Source of the DNA: Pseudomonadota bacterium
GTDB lineage: Bacteria; Pseudomonadota; Gammaproteobacteria; Burkholderiales; Burkholderiaceae_E
Direction of reading: 5' to 3'
Assembly (NCBI GenBank): GCA_029779755.1
Contig: JAKOZZ010000039.1
Location: 1 to 50,866, forward strand
Length of the DNA: 50,866 nucleotides
This document shows, one piece after another, positions 8,970 through 18,870 of the stretch; positions within the stretch are counted from its first letter, which is position 1; each line of letters starts with the position of its first letter. The position numbers and the translations under genes were made by a program. The notes beneath the pieces are model-generated. The model was not told the DNA's origin and did not search any database. It saw only the letters and a program-made list of their open reading frames with translations.

Positions 8970-10967
8970 ATGCTTTCGTCCCTCGAAATCGCCCTGGTGC
9001 TGCTGGCCGCTTCCGTGATCGCGGTCGTCGCGCTGCGGGCGCTCAACCTGCCGCCGCTGGTTGCGTACCTCGCCGTCGGGGCGCTGCTCGGGCCGCACGC
9101 CACCAACATGGCCGGCGAGCCCGAGGCCGTGCGCCATGCCGGCGAGCTCGGCGTCGTGTTCCTGATGTTCACGCTCGGGCTGGAGTTCAATCTCGGCAAG
9201 CTGACCGCGATGCGGGCGCTGGTCTTCGGGCTCGGCGCCGCGCAGGTCGCCGTGACGATGGTGCTGGTCGTGGCGGTGTTCGTGGTGCTGCCGGCGGCCG
9301 GCGTGCTGTGGCTGCTCGGCGGCGCCATCGACTGGCGGGCGGCCCTGGTGCTGGGGGGCGCGGTCGCGATGTCGTCCACCGCCATGGTCACGAAGCTGCT
9401 GGCCGAGAAGCGCGAGCTCGACTCCGAGCATGGCCGGCGCGTGTTCAGCGTGCTGCTGTTCCAGGACATCGCGGTGATCCCGCTGCTGATCCTGATCCCC
9501 GCGCTGGCCGCCGGCGGCGACGCCTGGATCGGGGCGGTCGGTCTGGCCGCGCTCAAGGCGGTGGTGGTGCTGGTGCTGCTGATCCGGTTCGGTCCCTGGC
9601 TGATGAAGCGCTGGTTCAACATCGTCGCCCGCCAGCGTTCGCACGAGCTGTTCACCCTCAACGTGCTGCTGGCGACCCTGCTGTTCGCCTGGCTGACCAA
9701 GATGGCCGGGCTGTCGATGGAACTGGGCGCGTTCGTGGCCGGCATGCTGATCTCCGAGACGGCGTTCCGCTTCCAGGTGGAAGAGGACATCAAGCCGTTC
9801 CGCGACGTGCTGCTCGGGCTGTTCTTCGTGTCGATCGGCGCACAGCTCGACCTGCGCGTGGTCGCCGAATTCGCGCCGCAGGTGCTGCTGCTCGCGATCG
9901 TGCCCATCCTGCTGAAGTTCGGGCTGGTGGTGGGGCTGGTGCGCGCCTTCGGCGCCAGCGCGGGCGTCGCCATCCGCACCGGCGTGTGGCTCGCGCAGGC
10001 CGGCGAGTTCGGATTCGTGCTGCTGGCGCTGGCCGGGGGCGTCGGCCTGATTCCCGCGGCCGCGCTGCAGCCGGTGCTGGCGGCCATGCTGATCTCGATG
10101 CTGGTCAGCCCGCTGCTCATCGAGCAGGCCAACCGGATCGCGATCCGGCTGTCGGGCGAGGAATGGATGCTGCGTTCGCTGCAGCTGCAGACCATCGCCA
10201 GCCGCAGCCTCGCGCGCGACCGCCACGTGATCGTCTGCGGCTACGGGCGCTGCGGCCAGGCGCTGGCGCACGTGCTCGAAGCCGAGAAGGTGGGCTTGAT
10301 GGCGCTCGACCTCGACCCCGATCGCGTGCGCGAGGCGGCCGCCACCGGAGAGTCGGTGGTGTACGGCGACTCCGCGCGGCGCGAGACGCTGGTGGCGGTG
10401 GGCGTGCACCGCGCGCGCGCACTGGCCGTCACCTTCGACGACACGGCGGCCGCCCTGCGGGTGATCCGCACCGCCCGGGAGCTGGCGCCGCAGCTGCCGA
10501 TCCTGGTGCGCACCGCGCACGAGACCGACATCGAACGGCTGCGCGCCGCGGGCGCGACCGAGATCGTGCCCGAGATCGTCGAGGGCAGCCTGATGCTCGC
10601 CTCGCACGCGCTCGCCCTGGCGGGGGTGCCGATGGCCAGGGTGCTGCGCCGCGTGCGCACGGTGCGCGAGGGGCGCTATTCGCTGCTGCGGGGGTTCTTC
10701 CGCGGTGCCGACGACGCCGGCGACGATGCGATCGAATCCGCCCAAGTCCACTTGCGTGCCGTGGGCATTGCCCAGGGCAGCGCACTGGTGGCGTGTCCCG
10801 TCGGTTCGCTGCCGCTGGGGGGCGCGCGCGTCAGCACCGTGGTGCGCGCGAGCCAGCGGATCGTCGACCCGCCGCCCGACATGACGCTGCAGGCCGGCGA
10901 CACGGTCGTGCTCGCCGGAACCCTCGAACAGATCAGCGCCGGCGAGGACCGTCTGCTGCGCGCCTGA
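8970..10967 (+). CDS. CPA2-family monovalent cation:proton antiporter with RCK domain (KefB/YbaL-like)
   Basis: A 665-residue membrane protein. Roughly 12 hydrophobic segments occupy residues 1-390 and form a Na+/H+ exchanger-type (CPA2) transport domain, with family segments such as FLMFTLGLEFNLGKL and ELGAFVAGMLISET. A cytoplasmic TrkA-N/RCK domain begins near residue 417 with HVIVCGYGRCGQAL, a dinucleotide-binding motif. A TrkA-C-like domain lies at the end. It resembles KefB, KefC and YbaL potassium-efflux antiporters, but gating ligand and ion cannot be read from sequence. It is divergent from kdsD and followed by a strong hairpin. Confidence 0.88.
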   Translation: MLSSLEIALVLLAASVIAVVALRALNLPPLVAYLAVGALLGPHATNMAGEPEAVRHAGELGVVFLMFTLGLEFNLGKLTAMRALVFGLGAAQVAVTMVLVVAVFVVLPAAGVLWLLGGAIDWRAALVLGGAVAMSSTAMVTKLLAEKRELDSEHGRRVFSVLLFQDIAVIPLLILIPALAAGGDAWIGAVGLAALKAVVVLVLLIRFGPWLMKRWFNIVARQRSHELFTLNVLLATLLFAWLTKMAGLSMELGAFVAGMLISETAFRFQVEEDIKPFRDVLLGLFFVSIGAQLDLRVVAEFAPQVLLLAIVPILLKFGLVVGLVRAFGASAGVAIRTGVWLAQAGEFGFVLLALAGGVGLIPAAALQPVLAAMLISMLVSPLLIEQANRIAIRLSGEEWMLRSLQLQTIASRSLARDRHVIVCGYGRCGQALAHVLEAEKVGLMALDLDPDRVREAAATGESVVYGDSARRETLVAVGVHRARALAVTFDDTAAALRVIRTARELAPQLPILVRTAHETDIERLRAAGATEIVPEIVEGSLMLASHALALAGVPMARVLRRVRTVREGRYSLLRGFFRGADDAGDDAIESAQVHLRAVGIAQGSALVACPVGSLPLGGARVSTVVRASQRIVDPPPDMTLQAGDTVVLAGTLEQISAGEDRLLRA

Positions 10968-10981
10968 GCGCACCGGGCCGA

Positions 10982-11019
10982 GCCGCTCGCCGGGCCGGCG
11001 GCCGAGCCCGGCGAGCGGC
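10982..11019 (+). terminator. 13-bp perfect hairpin after the antiporter gene
   Basis: GCCGCTCGCCGGG (10982-10994) pairs perfectly with CCCGGCGAGCGGC (11007-11019) around a 12-nt loop, 15 bp past the antiporter stop. No T-run follows, so this is not a textbook intrinsic terminator. It could be a U-less terminator, a 3'-end stabiliser or a barrier before the mla operon. Confidence 0.45.
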
Positions 11020-11100
11020 CCCTCGCCGGACCCCGTCCGGTGCGAATCGACCGCGCGGTTTAGAATCACGGGTTTTCCCCTGAGCGCAGGCCGGCCCTGC

Positions 11101-11907
11101 ATGTCCGTGAACCCCGAACTCCTCGTTCTCGATCAGGTGCGATTCGGCTACCGTGAGCGCGTCATCCTCGACGGGGTGTCGCTGCGCTTTCCGCGCGGCC
11201 GCGTGGTGGCGCTGATCGGCGGCTCGGGCTCGGGCAAGACGACCATCCTGCGGCTGATCGGCGGGCAGCTGCGCCCGCAGTCCGGCACCGTCACCTTCGA
11301 GGGTCAGAACGTCCACGCCCTCGATCGCGACGGCCTGTACGCGCTGCGTCGGCGCATGGGCATGCTCTACCAGTTCGGCGCGCTGTTCACCGACCTCACC
11401 GTGTTCGAGAACGTGGCGTTCCCTCTGCGCGAGCACACGACGCTGCCCGATGCGCTGATCCGCGACCTGGTGCTGCTCAAGCTGAATGCCGTCGGGCTGC
11501 GCGGCGCCGCGCAGTTCCGCATCTCCCAGCTGTCGGGCGGCATGGCGCGGCGGGTGGCGCTGGCGCGTGCGATCGCGCTCGACCCGCCGCTGATCATGTA
11601 CGACGAGCCCTTCGCGGGCCTCGACCCGATCTCCCTGGCGACGGTGGCCGCCCTCATCCGCAACCTGACCGATGCGCTGAACCTGGCGTCCATCCTCGTG
11701 TCGCACGACATCAAGGACGCGTTCGCGATCGCCGACTACGTGTACCTGCTCGCGGCCGGGCGCATCGCCGCCCACGGCACGCCCGACGAGATGCGCGCGT
11801 CGTCCGACCCCAACGTGCGCCAGTTCCTCGACGGCGACATCGATGGGCCGGTGGCGTTCCACTACCAGGCGCGGCCGCTGGCGCAGGACCTGGGGCTGCC
11901 GTCGTGA
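11101..11907 (+). CDS. mlaF: Phospholipid ABC transporter ATP-binding protein MlaF
   Basis: A 268-residue ATPase of the MlaFEDB inner-membrane complex, which moves phospholipids between the membranes to maintain outer-membrane asymmetry. Walker A is GGSGSGKTT at residues 40-48, the signature is LSGGMARRVALARA and Walker B leads into MYDEPFAGLDPIS. It opens the mla operon; the mlaE start overlaps its stop by 4 bp. A TAGAAT hexamer at 11061-11066 could be its -10, but no good -35 is visible. Confidence 0.95.
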   Translation: MSVNPELLVLDQVRFGYRERVILDGVSLRFPRGRVVALIGGSGSGKTTILRLIGGQLRPQSGTVTFEGQNVHALDRDGLYALRRRMGMLYQFGALFTDLTVFENVAFPLREHTTLPDALIRDLVLLKLNAVGLRGAAQFRISQLSGGMARRVALARAIALDPPLIMYDEPFAGLDPISLATVAALIRNLTDALNLASILVSHDIKDAFAIADYVYLLAAGRIAAHGTPDEMRASSDPNVRQFLDGDIDGPVAFHYQARPLAQDLGLPS

Positions 11908-12686
11908 ACGGGCCGCTGGGGGCGCCGGTGCGCTGGGTGTCGGGCCGGCTGGCTGACATCGGCTACGGCACGCGCTTCTTCCTGCGCCTGTGCGGGCTGG
12001 GCGGCCTGTCGTTCCGCCGTCCCCGCCTGGTCGTCGACCAGATCCACTTCATCGGCAACTACTCGCTGTCGATCATCCTCGTGTCGGGGCTGCTGATCGG
12101 GTTCGTGCTCGGGCTGCAGGGCTACTACACGCTGCGCCGCTACGGATCCGAGGAGGCGTTGGGCCTGCTGGTCACGCTGTCGCTGGTGCGGGAACTGGGG
12201 CCGGTGGTGACGGCGCTGCTGTTCGCCGGCCGGGCGGGCACGTCGCTGACGGCGGAGGTGGGCCTGATGCGCGCGGGCGAGCAGATCGACGCCATGGAGA
12301 TGATGGCCGTCGACCCGGTCGCGCGCGTGCTGGCGCCACGCTTCATGGCCGCGCTGATCTGCATGCCGCTGCTGGCGGCGCTGTTCTCGGCCATGGGCGT
12401 GCTGGGCGGCTACCTGGTCGGGGTCGAGATGATCGGTGTCGACGCGGGGGCGTTCTGGTCGCAGATGCAAGGCGGCGTCGACTGGCTCGACGACGTCGGC
12501 AACGGGGTCATCAAGAGCATCGTGTTCGGCTTCACGGTGGCGTTCGTCGCACTGTTCGTCGGCTACGAGGCCGAGCCCACGCCCGAAGGCGTCGCGCGCG
12601 CCACGACCACGACCGTGGTGGTGGCGTCCCTGGCCGTGCTGGGCCTCGATTTCATCCTGACGGCGCTGATGTTCAGCACCAACTGA
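11904..12686 (+). CDS. mlaE: Phospholipid ABC transporter permease MlaE
   Basis: A 260-residue permease of the MlaE/YrbE family. The conserved core contains LVRELGPVVTALLFAGRAG followed by ALTAEVG-like sequence and the QIDAMEMMAVDP loop. About five hydrophobic segments are visible. Its GTG start overlaps the mlaF stop (GTGA), so it is translationally coupled. It forms the transmembrane part of the Mla transporter with MlaD. Confidence 0.95.
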   Translation: MNGPLGAPVRWVSGRLADIGYGTRFFLRLCGLGGLSFRRPRLVVDQIHFIGNYSLSIILVSGLLIGFVLGLQGYYTLRRYGSEEALGLLVTLSLVRELGPVVTALLFAGRAGTSLTAEVGLMRAGEQIDAMEMMAVDPVARVLAPRFMAALICMPLLAALFSAMGVLGGYLVGVEMIGVDAGAFWSQMQGGVDWLDDVGNGVIKSIVFGFTVAFVALFVGYEAEPTPEGVARATTTTVVVASLAVLGLDFILTALMFSTN

Positions 12687-12698
12687 GGAGTAGTGCAG

Positions 12699-13169
12699 AT
12701 GAACCGGAAATCGGTCGACCTGCTGGTGGGCCTGTTCGTGCTGCTGGGGTTCGCCGCGCTGGTGTTCCTGGCCGTGCGCGCCGGCAACATGAGCGGCAGC
12801 ATCGCCTTGTCCGACACCTACGAGACCCGGGCGCTGTTCGACAACATCGGCGGGCTGAAGCCGCGCGCGGCGGTGCGCAGCGCGGGCGTCGTCGTCGGCC
12901 GGGTCACGGCCATCCGCTTCGACGACAAGACCTACCAGGCCGAGGTCACGATGGCGCTCGATCGCCGCTACCAGTTCCCCAAGGACTCCTCGGCCAAGAT
13001 CATGACCTCGGGCCTGCTGGGCGAGCAGTACATCGGTCTGGAACCGGGCGGCGACACGGCCATGCTGGCCGCGGGCGGCCGCATCAGCATGACCCAGTCG
13101 GCCGTGGTGCTCGAGAACCTGATCGGGCAGTTTCTCTACGGAAAGGCGGCCGAAGGAGGCGCGAAATGA
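12699..13169 (+). CDS. mlaD: Phospholipid-binding MCE protein MlaD
   Basis: A 156-residue protein with one N-terminal membrane helix (about residues 8-26, VDLLVGLFVLLGFAALVFL) and a single MCE domain (about 40-115). The family segment GGLKPRAAVRSAGVVVGRV is clear. MlaD forms a hexameric lipid-binding ring on the periplasmic face of MlaFE. The ATG at 12699 is preferred over a GTG two codons earlier because GAGGAG (12685-12690) is then well spaced. The mlaA start overlaps its stop by 4 bp. Confidence 0.94.
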   Translation: MNRKSVDLLVGLFVLLGFAALVFLAVRAGNMSGSIALSDTYETRALFDNIGGLKPRAAVRSAGVVVGRVTAIRFDDKTYQAEVTMALDRRYQFPKDSSAKIMTSGLLGEQYIGLEPGGDTAMLAAGGRISMTQSAVVLENLIGQFLYGKAAEGGAK

Positions 13170-13906
13170 TCGGATCGATCCGGCGGCGCTCCGCCGCACT
13201 GTCCGCCCTGGTGCTCGCCGGCACGCTGGCGCTCTCGGGCTGCGCCAGCACCGGCACCGGTCCCCGCTCCGCGGCCGACCCCTTCGAGCCCATGAACCGC
13301 GCGGTGTTCGCGTTCAACGAGACGGCCGACGAATACGTCGTCAAGCCGGTCGCGCAGGCGTACACCACCGTGGTGCCCGAATACTTCCGCGGCGTGATCG
13401 GCAACGTCTTCGCCAACGTCGGCGAACTCTGGACCGCCGCCAATCAGCTGCTCCAGGGCAAACCGATGGCGGCGCTCGGCGACCTGTCGCGCTTCGTGAT
13501 CAACACCACCTTCGGGTTCGGGGGCATCGCCGATGTCGCCACCGAGATGGGGCTCGAGCGCCATCGCGAAGACTTCGGCCAGACGCTCGGGCGCTGGGGG
13601 CTCGCCAGCGGACCCTACCTGGTGCTGCCCATCTTCGGCCCGTCCAGCGTGCGCGACGGCCTGGGCTTCGCGCTCGACATGGCCGCCGACCCGGTGCGCC
13701 AGGTCGAGACCGAAGGGTTCAGCAACAACCTGCGCCTGACCCGCGCGATCGACCAGCGTGCGTCGCTGCTGACCGCCGGGCGGGTGGTCGAAGGCGCGGC
13801 TCTCGACAAGTACAGCTTCGTGCGCGACGGGTACCTGCAGCGTCGGCGCAACCAGGTCTGGGACGGTGACCCGCCGCCCGAGCCCGCCGAGACGGAATCG
13901 AAATGA
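13166..13906 (+). CDS. mlaA: Outer-membrane lipoprotein MlaA (VacJ)
   Basis: A 246-residue lipoprotein. A signal peptide ends in the lipobox LSGC (acylated Cys26). The mature protein starts with the VacJ signature DPFEPMNRAVFAFNE and continues with FVINTTFGFGGIADVATEMG and the YLVLPIFGPSSVRDG stretch. MlaA removes mislocalised phospholipids from the outer leaflet with porins and hands them to MlaC. E. coli encodes it apart from mlaFEDCB; here it is inside the operon between mlaD and mlaC, as is common in Betaproteobacteria. Confidence 0.94.
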   Translation: MIGSIRRRSAALSALVLAGTLALSGCASTGTGPRSAADPFEPMNRAVFAFNETADEYVVKPVAQAYTTVVPEYFRGVIGNVFANVGELWTAANQLLQGKPMAALGDLSRFVINTTFGFGGIADVATEMGLERHREDFGQTLGRWGLASGPYLVLPIFGPSSVRDGLGFALDMAADPVRQVETEGFSNNLRLTRAIDQRASLLTAGRVVEGAALDKYSFVRDGYLQRRRNQVWDGDPPPEPAETESK

Positions 13907-13969
13907 TCGGCCGTCGACCGGCGACGTGCATCGCGCGTTTCCGGTGGACCGCAACGATAGGATGACGGC

Positions 13970-14596
13970 ATGAAACGACCCTTTCTCAAGCTGATGGCTT
14001 CGGTGGCGCTGCTGGTGTCGGTGGCCGCGCCCGCGATCGCGCAGGAGTCTCCCGACGCGCTGATCCGCCGCCTGTCGACCGAGGTGCTCGATCGCATCCG
14101 CAGCGACAAGGACCTGCAGGCGGGCGACTTCAAGAAGCTGTCCGACCTGGTCGACGCGACCGTGATGCCGCACGTCAACTTCCAGCGCATGACGGCGCTG
14201 TCGGTCGGGCGCAACTGGCGTTCGGCCAGCCCCGAACAGCAGAAGCAGCTGATGAACGAGTTCCGCGTGCTGCTGCTGCGCACCTATTCGGGTGCGCTGA
14301 GCTCGGTCAAGGACCAGTCGATCCGCATGAAGCCGCTGCGCGCCGACGCCGCCGACACCGAGGTGATCGTGCGCAGCGAGGTCGCACAGCCGCGCGGCGA
14401 GCCGATCCAGCTCGACTACCGCATGGAGAAGGCGTCCGACGGCTGGAAGATCTACGACGTCAACGTGCTGGGCGTGTGGCTGGTGGAGACGTATCGCGGG
14501 CAGTTCGCGCAGGAGGTCGGCGCGCGCGGCATCGACGGCCTGATCAAGTCGCTGGTCGACAAGAACCGCTCGTTCGAAGCGCCGAAGAAGTCCTGA
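13970..14596 (+). CDS. mlaC: Periplasmic phospholipid-binding protein MlaC
   Basis: A 208-residue secreted protein of the MlaC/Ttg2D family. The signal peptide (MKRPFLKLMASVALLVSVAA) should be cut after AIA at about residue 24. The mature protein shows MTALSVGRNWRSASPEQQKQ and WKIYDVNVLGVWLVETYR, both typical of MlaC. It shuttles phospholipids between MlaA and MlaD. It follows mlaA by 63 bp and precedes mlaB by 3 bp. Confidence 0.94.
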   Translation: MKRPFLKLMASVALLVSVAAPAIAQESPDALIRRLSTEVLDRIRSDKDLQAGDFKKLSDLVDATVMPHVNFQRMTALSVGRNWRSASPEQQKQLMNEFRVLLLRTYSGALSSVKDQSIRMKPLRADAADTEVIVRSEVAQPRGEPIQLDYRMEKASDGWKIYDVNVLGVWLVETYRGQFAQEVGARGIDGLIKSLVDKNRSFEAPKKS

Positions 14597-14599
14597 GCG

Positions 14600-14875
14600 A
14601 TGGCCGACCCCATCCGTGTGCCCGAGCGCGTCGTGTTCGCGAACGCGACGCAGGTGCTCGACACCCTGTCGGGCGCCGCGGGCACGGGGGCGGCGCGGTT
14701 CGACCTGTCCGCCTGCAGCGCGTTCGACTCCTCGCTCATCGCCGTGCTGCTCGAACTCAAGCGGCGCGCCGGAACCGCCGGCTGTGCGGTTTCGGGCGCC
14801 TCCTCCAACGTCGTCAAGCTGGCACGCCTGTACGGCGTGGACCAGGTCCTGTTCGGGAGCCGGAGCGACGCCTGA
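14600..14875 (+). CDS. mlaB: STAS-domain protein MlaB
   Basis: A 91-residue STAS-domain protein that binds MlaF in the cytoplasm and supports its assembly and activity. The domain core FDLSACSAFDSSLIAVLLEL matches the STAS loop and helix pattern. Length and position, directly after mlaC, match MlaB. It is the last recognisable Mla gene before the ABC-2 transporter pair. Confidence 0.88.
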   Translation: MADPIRVPERVVFANATQVLDTLSGAAGTGAARFDLSACSAFDSSLIAVLLELKRRAGTAGCAVSGASSNVVKLARLYGVDQVLFGSRSDA

Positions 14876-14922
14876 CCCGCCGGGTGCCGCCCGCCGGCGC
14901 CGTCGCGAGCCGCTCCCTGACC

Positions 14923-15849
14923 ATGTCCATCGCCATCGACATCGATTCCGTCGTCAAGCACTACGGCCGCTTCCAGGCGCTGCGCGGCGTGTCCCTGCAG
15001 GTCGAGCAGGGCGAATTCTTCGGTCTGCTGGGTCCCAACGGCGCCGGCAAGACCACGCTGATCACGTCCATCGCCGGCCTCACCCGCCCCACCTCGGGCC
15101 GCATCGCGGTGATGGGGCACGACGTCGTCGACGACTATCGCGCCGCGCGCCGTGCGTTGGGCGTCGTGCCGCAGGAACTCGTCTTCGACCCCTTCTTCAC
15201 GGTGCGCGAGACGCTGCGCATCACGTCCGGGTACTACGGCATCCGGCGCAACGACGCCTGGATCGACGAGATCCTGGCCAACCTCGACCTCACCGGCAAG
15301 GCCGACGCCAACATGCGGGCGCTGTCGGGCGGCATGAAGCGGCGGGTGCTGGTGGCGCAGGCGCTGGTGCACCGGCCGCCGGTGATCGTGCTCGACGAGC
15401 CCACCGCCGGCGTCGACGTCGAGCTGCGGCAGACGCTGTGGCAGTTCATCCGCCGCCTGAACCGTGACGGGCACACGATCGTGCTGACCACCCACTATCT
15501 CGAGGAAGCGCAGGAGCTGTGCGGGCGCATCGCCATGCTCAAGCAGGGGCAGGTGGTGGCCCTCGACCGCACCAGCGCGCTGATCCGCCGGTTCTCGGGC
15601 GGCCGGCTGGTGCTGCGTCTGTCGGAGGGTGTGCTGCCCGAGGGCCTGATGCCCCTGCTGGTCGAGTCCGCCGCCGCGTCCGCGCGCCCGGGCCCCGGCG
15701 AGCGGTTCGTGCTGCGCATCGACACCTACGAGCAGGTCGAGCCCGTGCTGGCGGCGCTGCGCACCGCGGGCTGCGTGATCGACGAGATGGAGCTGCAGCA
15801 CACCGATCTCGAAGACGTGTTCGTGCGCATCATGCAGGAGAACCGGTGA
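14923..15849 (+). CDS. ABC-2 type transporter ATP-binding protein (YadG-like)
   Basis: A 308-residue ATPase. Walker A is GPNGAGKTT at residues 37-45, the signature is LSGGMKRRVLVAQAL and Walker B gives VIVLDEPTAGVDVELR. The sequence is of the exporter type (DrrA/CcmA/NodI, YadG-like) with a C-terminal extension that extends past the ATPase core. Its stop overlaps the start of the permease gene by one base. The substrate is unknown; the position right after mlaB suggests an envelope role. Confidence 0.9.
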   Translation: MSIAIDIDSVVKHYGRFQALRGVSLQVEQGEFFGLLGPNGAGKTTLITSIAGLTRPTSGRIAVMGHDVVDDYRAARRALGVVPQELVFDPFFTVRETLRITSGYYGIRRNDAWIDEILANLDLTGKADANMRALSGGMKRRVLVAQALVHRPPVIVLDEPTAGVDVELRQTLWQFIRRLNRDGHTIVLTTHYLEEAQELCGRIAMLKQGQVVALDRTSALIRRFSGGRLVLRLSEGVLPEGLMPLLVESAAASARPGPGERFVLRIDTYEQVEPVLAALRTAGCVIDEMELQHTDLEDVFVRIMQENR

Positions 15850-16604
15850 TGCAGGGCTTTCTCACGCTGTTCCAGAAGGAGCTGCTGCGCTTCGCGAAGG
15901 TGAGCGTCCAGACCGTCGCCGCGCCGGTGCTCACGTCGCTGCTGTACCTGCTGATCTTCTCCCACGCGCTCGAGGGGCGCGTGATGGTCTTCGAGAAGAT
16001 CAGCTACGTGTCGTTCCTGGTGCCCGGGCTGGTGATGATGGCGGTGCTGCAGAACGCGTTCGCCAACGCGTCGTCGTCGCTGATCCAGAGCAAGGTCACC
16101 GGCAACATCGTGTTCGTGCTGCTGCCGCCCCTGTCGCACTGGGAGGTGTTCGGCGCCTACGTGCTGGCGGCCGTGGTGCGCGGCCTGGCGGTGGGGGCGG
16201 GGGTGTTCGTCGTGACCGTCTGGTTCGCCAGGCTGTCCTTCGCCAGCCCGCTCTGGATCGTGGTCTTCGCGATCCTGGGCAGTGCGATTCTCGGTACAAT
16301 GGGCCTGATCGGAGGCATCTGGGCCGAGAAGTTCGATCAGATCGCGGCCTTCCAGAACTTCCTCATCATGCCGGCCACCTTCCTTGCCGGCGTGTTTTAT
16401 TCGGTGCATTCGCTGCCGCCGTTCTGGCAGACGGTGTCCCATCTCAATCCGTTCTTCTACATGGTCGACGGCTTCCGGTATGGCTTCTTCGGGGTGTCCG
16501 ACGTGCCCCCGACGACCAGCCTCGCGATCGTGACCGCGACACTGGCGGTCGCGGCCGCGCTCGCCCTGTCGCTGCTGCGGCGCGGCTACAAGCTGCGACA
16601 CTGA
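15849..16604 (+). CDS. ABC-2 type transporter permease (YadH-like)
   Basis: A 251-residue permease with about six membrane segments in an ABC2_membrane domain, for example VAAPVLTSLLYLLIFSHAL and the FLIMPATFLAGVFYSVHSLP segment typical of the YadH/NodJ group. It is translationally coupled to the ATPase gene before it (TGATG overlap). The pair should form one exporter; the substrate cannot be inferred from sequence. An 84-bp gap with no clear terminator separates it from bolA. Confidence 0.9.
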   Translation: MQGFLTLFQKELLRFAKVSVQTVAAPVLTSLLYLLIFSHALEGRVMVFEKISYVSFLVPGLVMMAVLQNAFANASSSLIQSKVTGNIVFVLLPPLSHWEVFGAYVLAAVVRGLAVGAGVFVVTVWFARLSFASPLWIVVFAILGSAILGTMGLIGGIWAEKFDQIAAFQNFLIMPATFLAGVFYSVHSLPPFWQTVSHLNPFFYMVDGFRYGFFGVSDVPPTTSLAIVTATLAVAAALALSLLRRGYKLRH

Positions 16605-16688
16605 AGCTTCGGTCCCGTCGCCGGCGGCCGGTTCTCCGGGGCCGGTGCGCCGTCCCCGCGCGTCCCTCTCCTTGTTCCAGAGCACCCC

Positions 16689-18203
<1,515 letters not shown>

Positions 18204-18204
<1 letters not shown>

Positions 18205-18866
18205 TGAACACCGCCTCCCACGACACGATCACGCTGGCCCTGTCCAAGGGCCGCATCTTCGACGACACCGTGCCGCTGCTGTCGAAGGCCGGCATCGAGG
18301 TCGACCCGGCCGTCCTCGAGTCGCGCAAGCTGATCCTGCCCACCGGCGACCCGCGGCTGCGCCTGGTGATCGTGCGCGCCAGCGACGTCCCCACCTACGT
18401 GCAGTACGGCGCGGCCGACATCGGCGTGGCCGGCAAGGACGTGCTGCTCGAACATGGCGGCGACGGCCTGTACCAGCCGATCGACCTGCGCATCGGCATC
18501 TGCCGCATGTGCGTGGCCGCGCCGCGCGGCTTCGACTATGCGCAGGCGGTGCGTCGCGGTGCGCGTCTGCGCGTGGCCACCAAGTACGTCGAGGCCGCGC
18601 GCCGCCACTTCGCGTCCAAGGGCGTGCACGTCGACCTGATCAAGCTGTACGGCTCGATGGAGTTGGCGCCGCTGGTGGGGCTGGCCGACGCCATCGTGGA
18701 CCTGGTCAGCACCGGCAGCACGCTGAAGGCCAACAACCTGGTCGAGGTCGAGCAGATCATGCCGATCTCGTCGCGGCTGATCGTCAACCAGGCGTCGCTG
18801 AAGACCAAGTCGGCGCGCCTGCAGCCGCTGCTGTCCCGGCTCGAGGCGGTGGTGCCCACGGAGTGA
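18204..18866 (+). CDS. hisG: ATP phosphoribosyltransferase catalytic subunit HisG, short form
   Basis: A 220-residue HisG that condenses ATP and PRPP, the first step of histidine synthesis. It starts [20 protein letters not shown] and has the PRPP-binding region near [17 protein letters not shown]. It lacks the C-terminal regulatory domain of the long form (about 300 residues), so it is a HisG_S enzyme that should need HisZ for activity and histidine feedback. No hisZ lies in this window. It is coupled to murA and precedes hisD by 4 bp. Confidence 0.96.
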
Positions 18867-18870
18867 GCGC

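Noticed and set aside
7944-11102. A 1052-codon minus-strand frame covering the antiporter gene and kdsD
   Set aside because: Only the last 331 codons are KdsD. The upstream part is the antisense of the CPA2 antiporter and shows only low-complexity His/Arg/Gln/Ala sequence.
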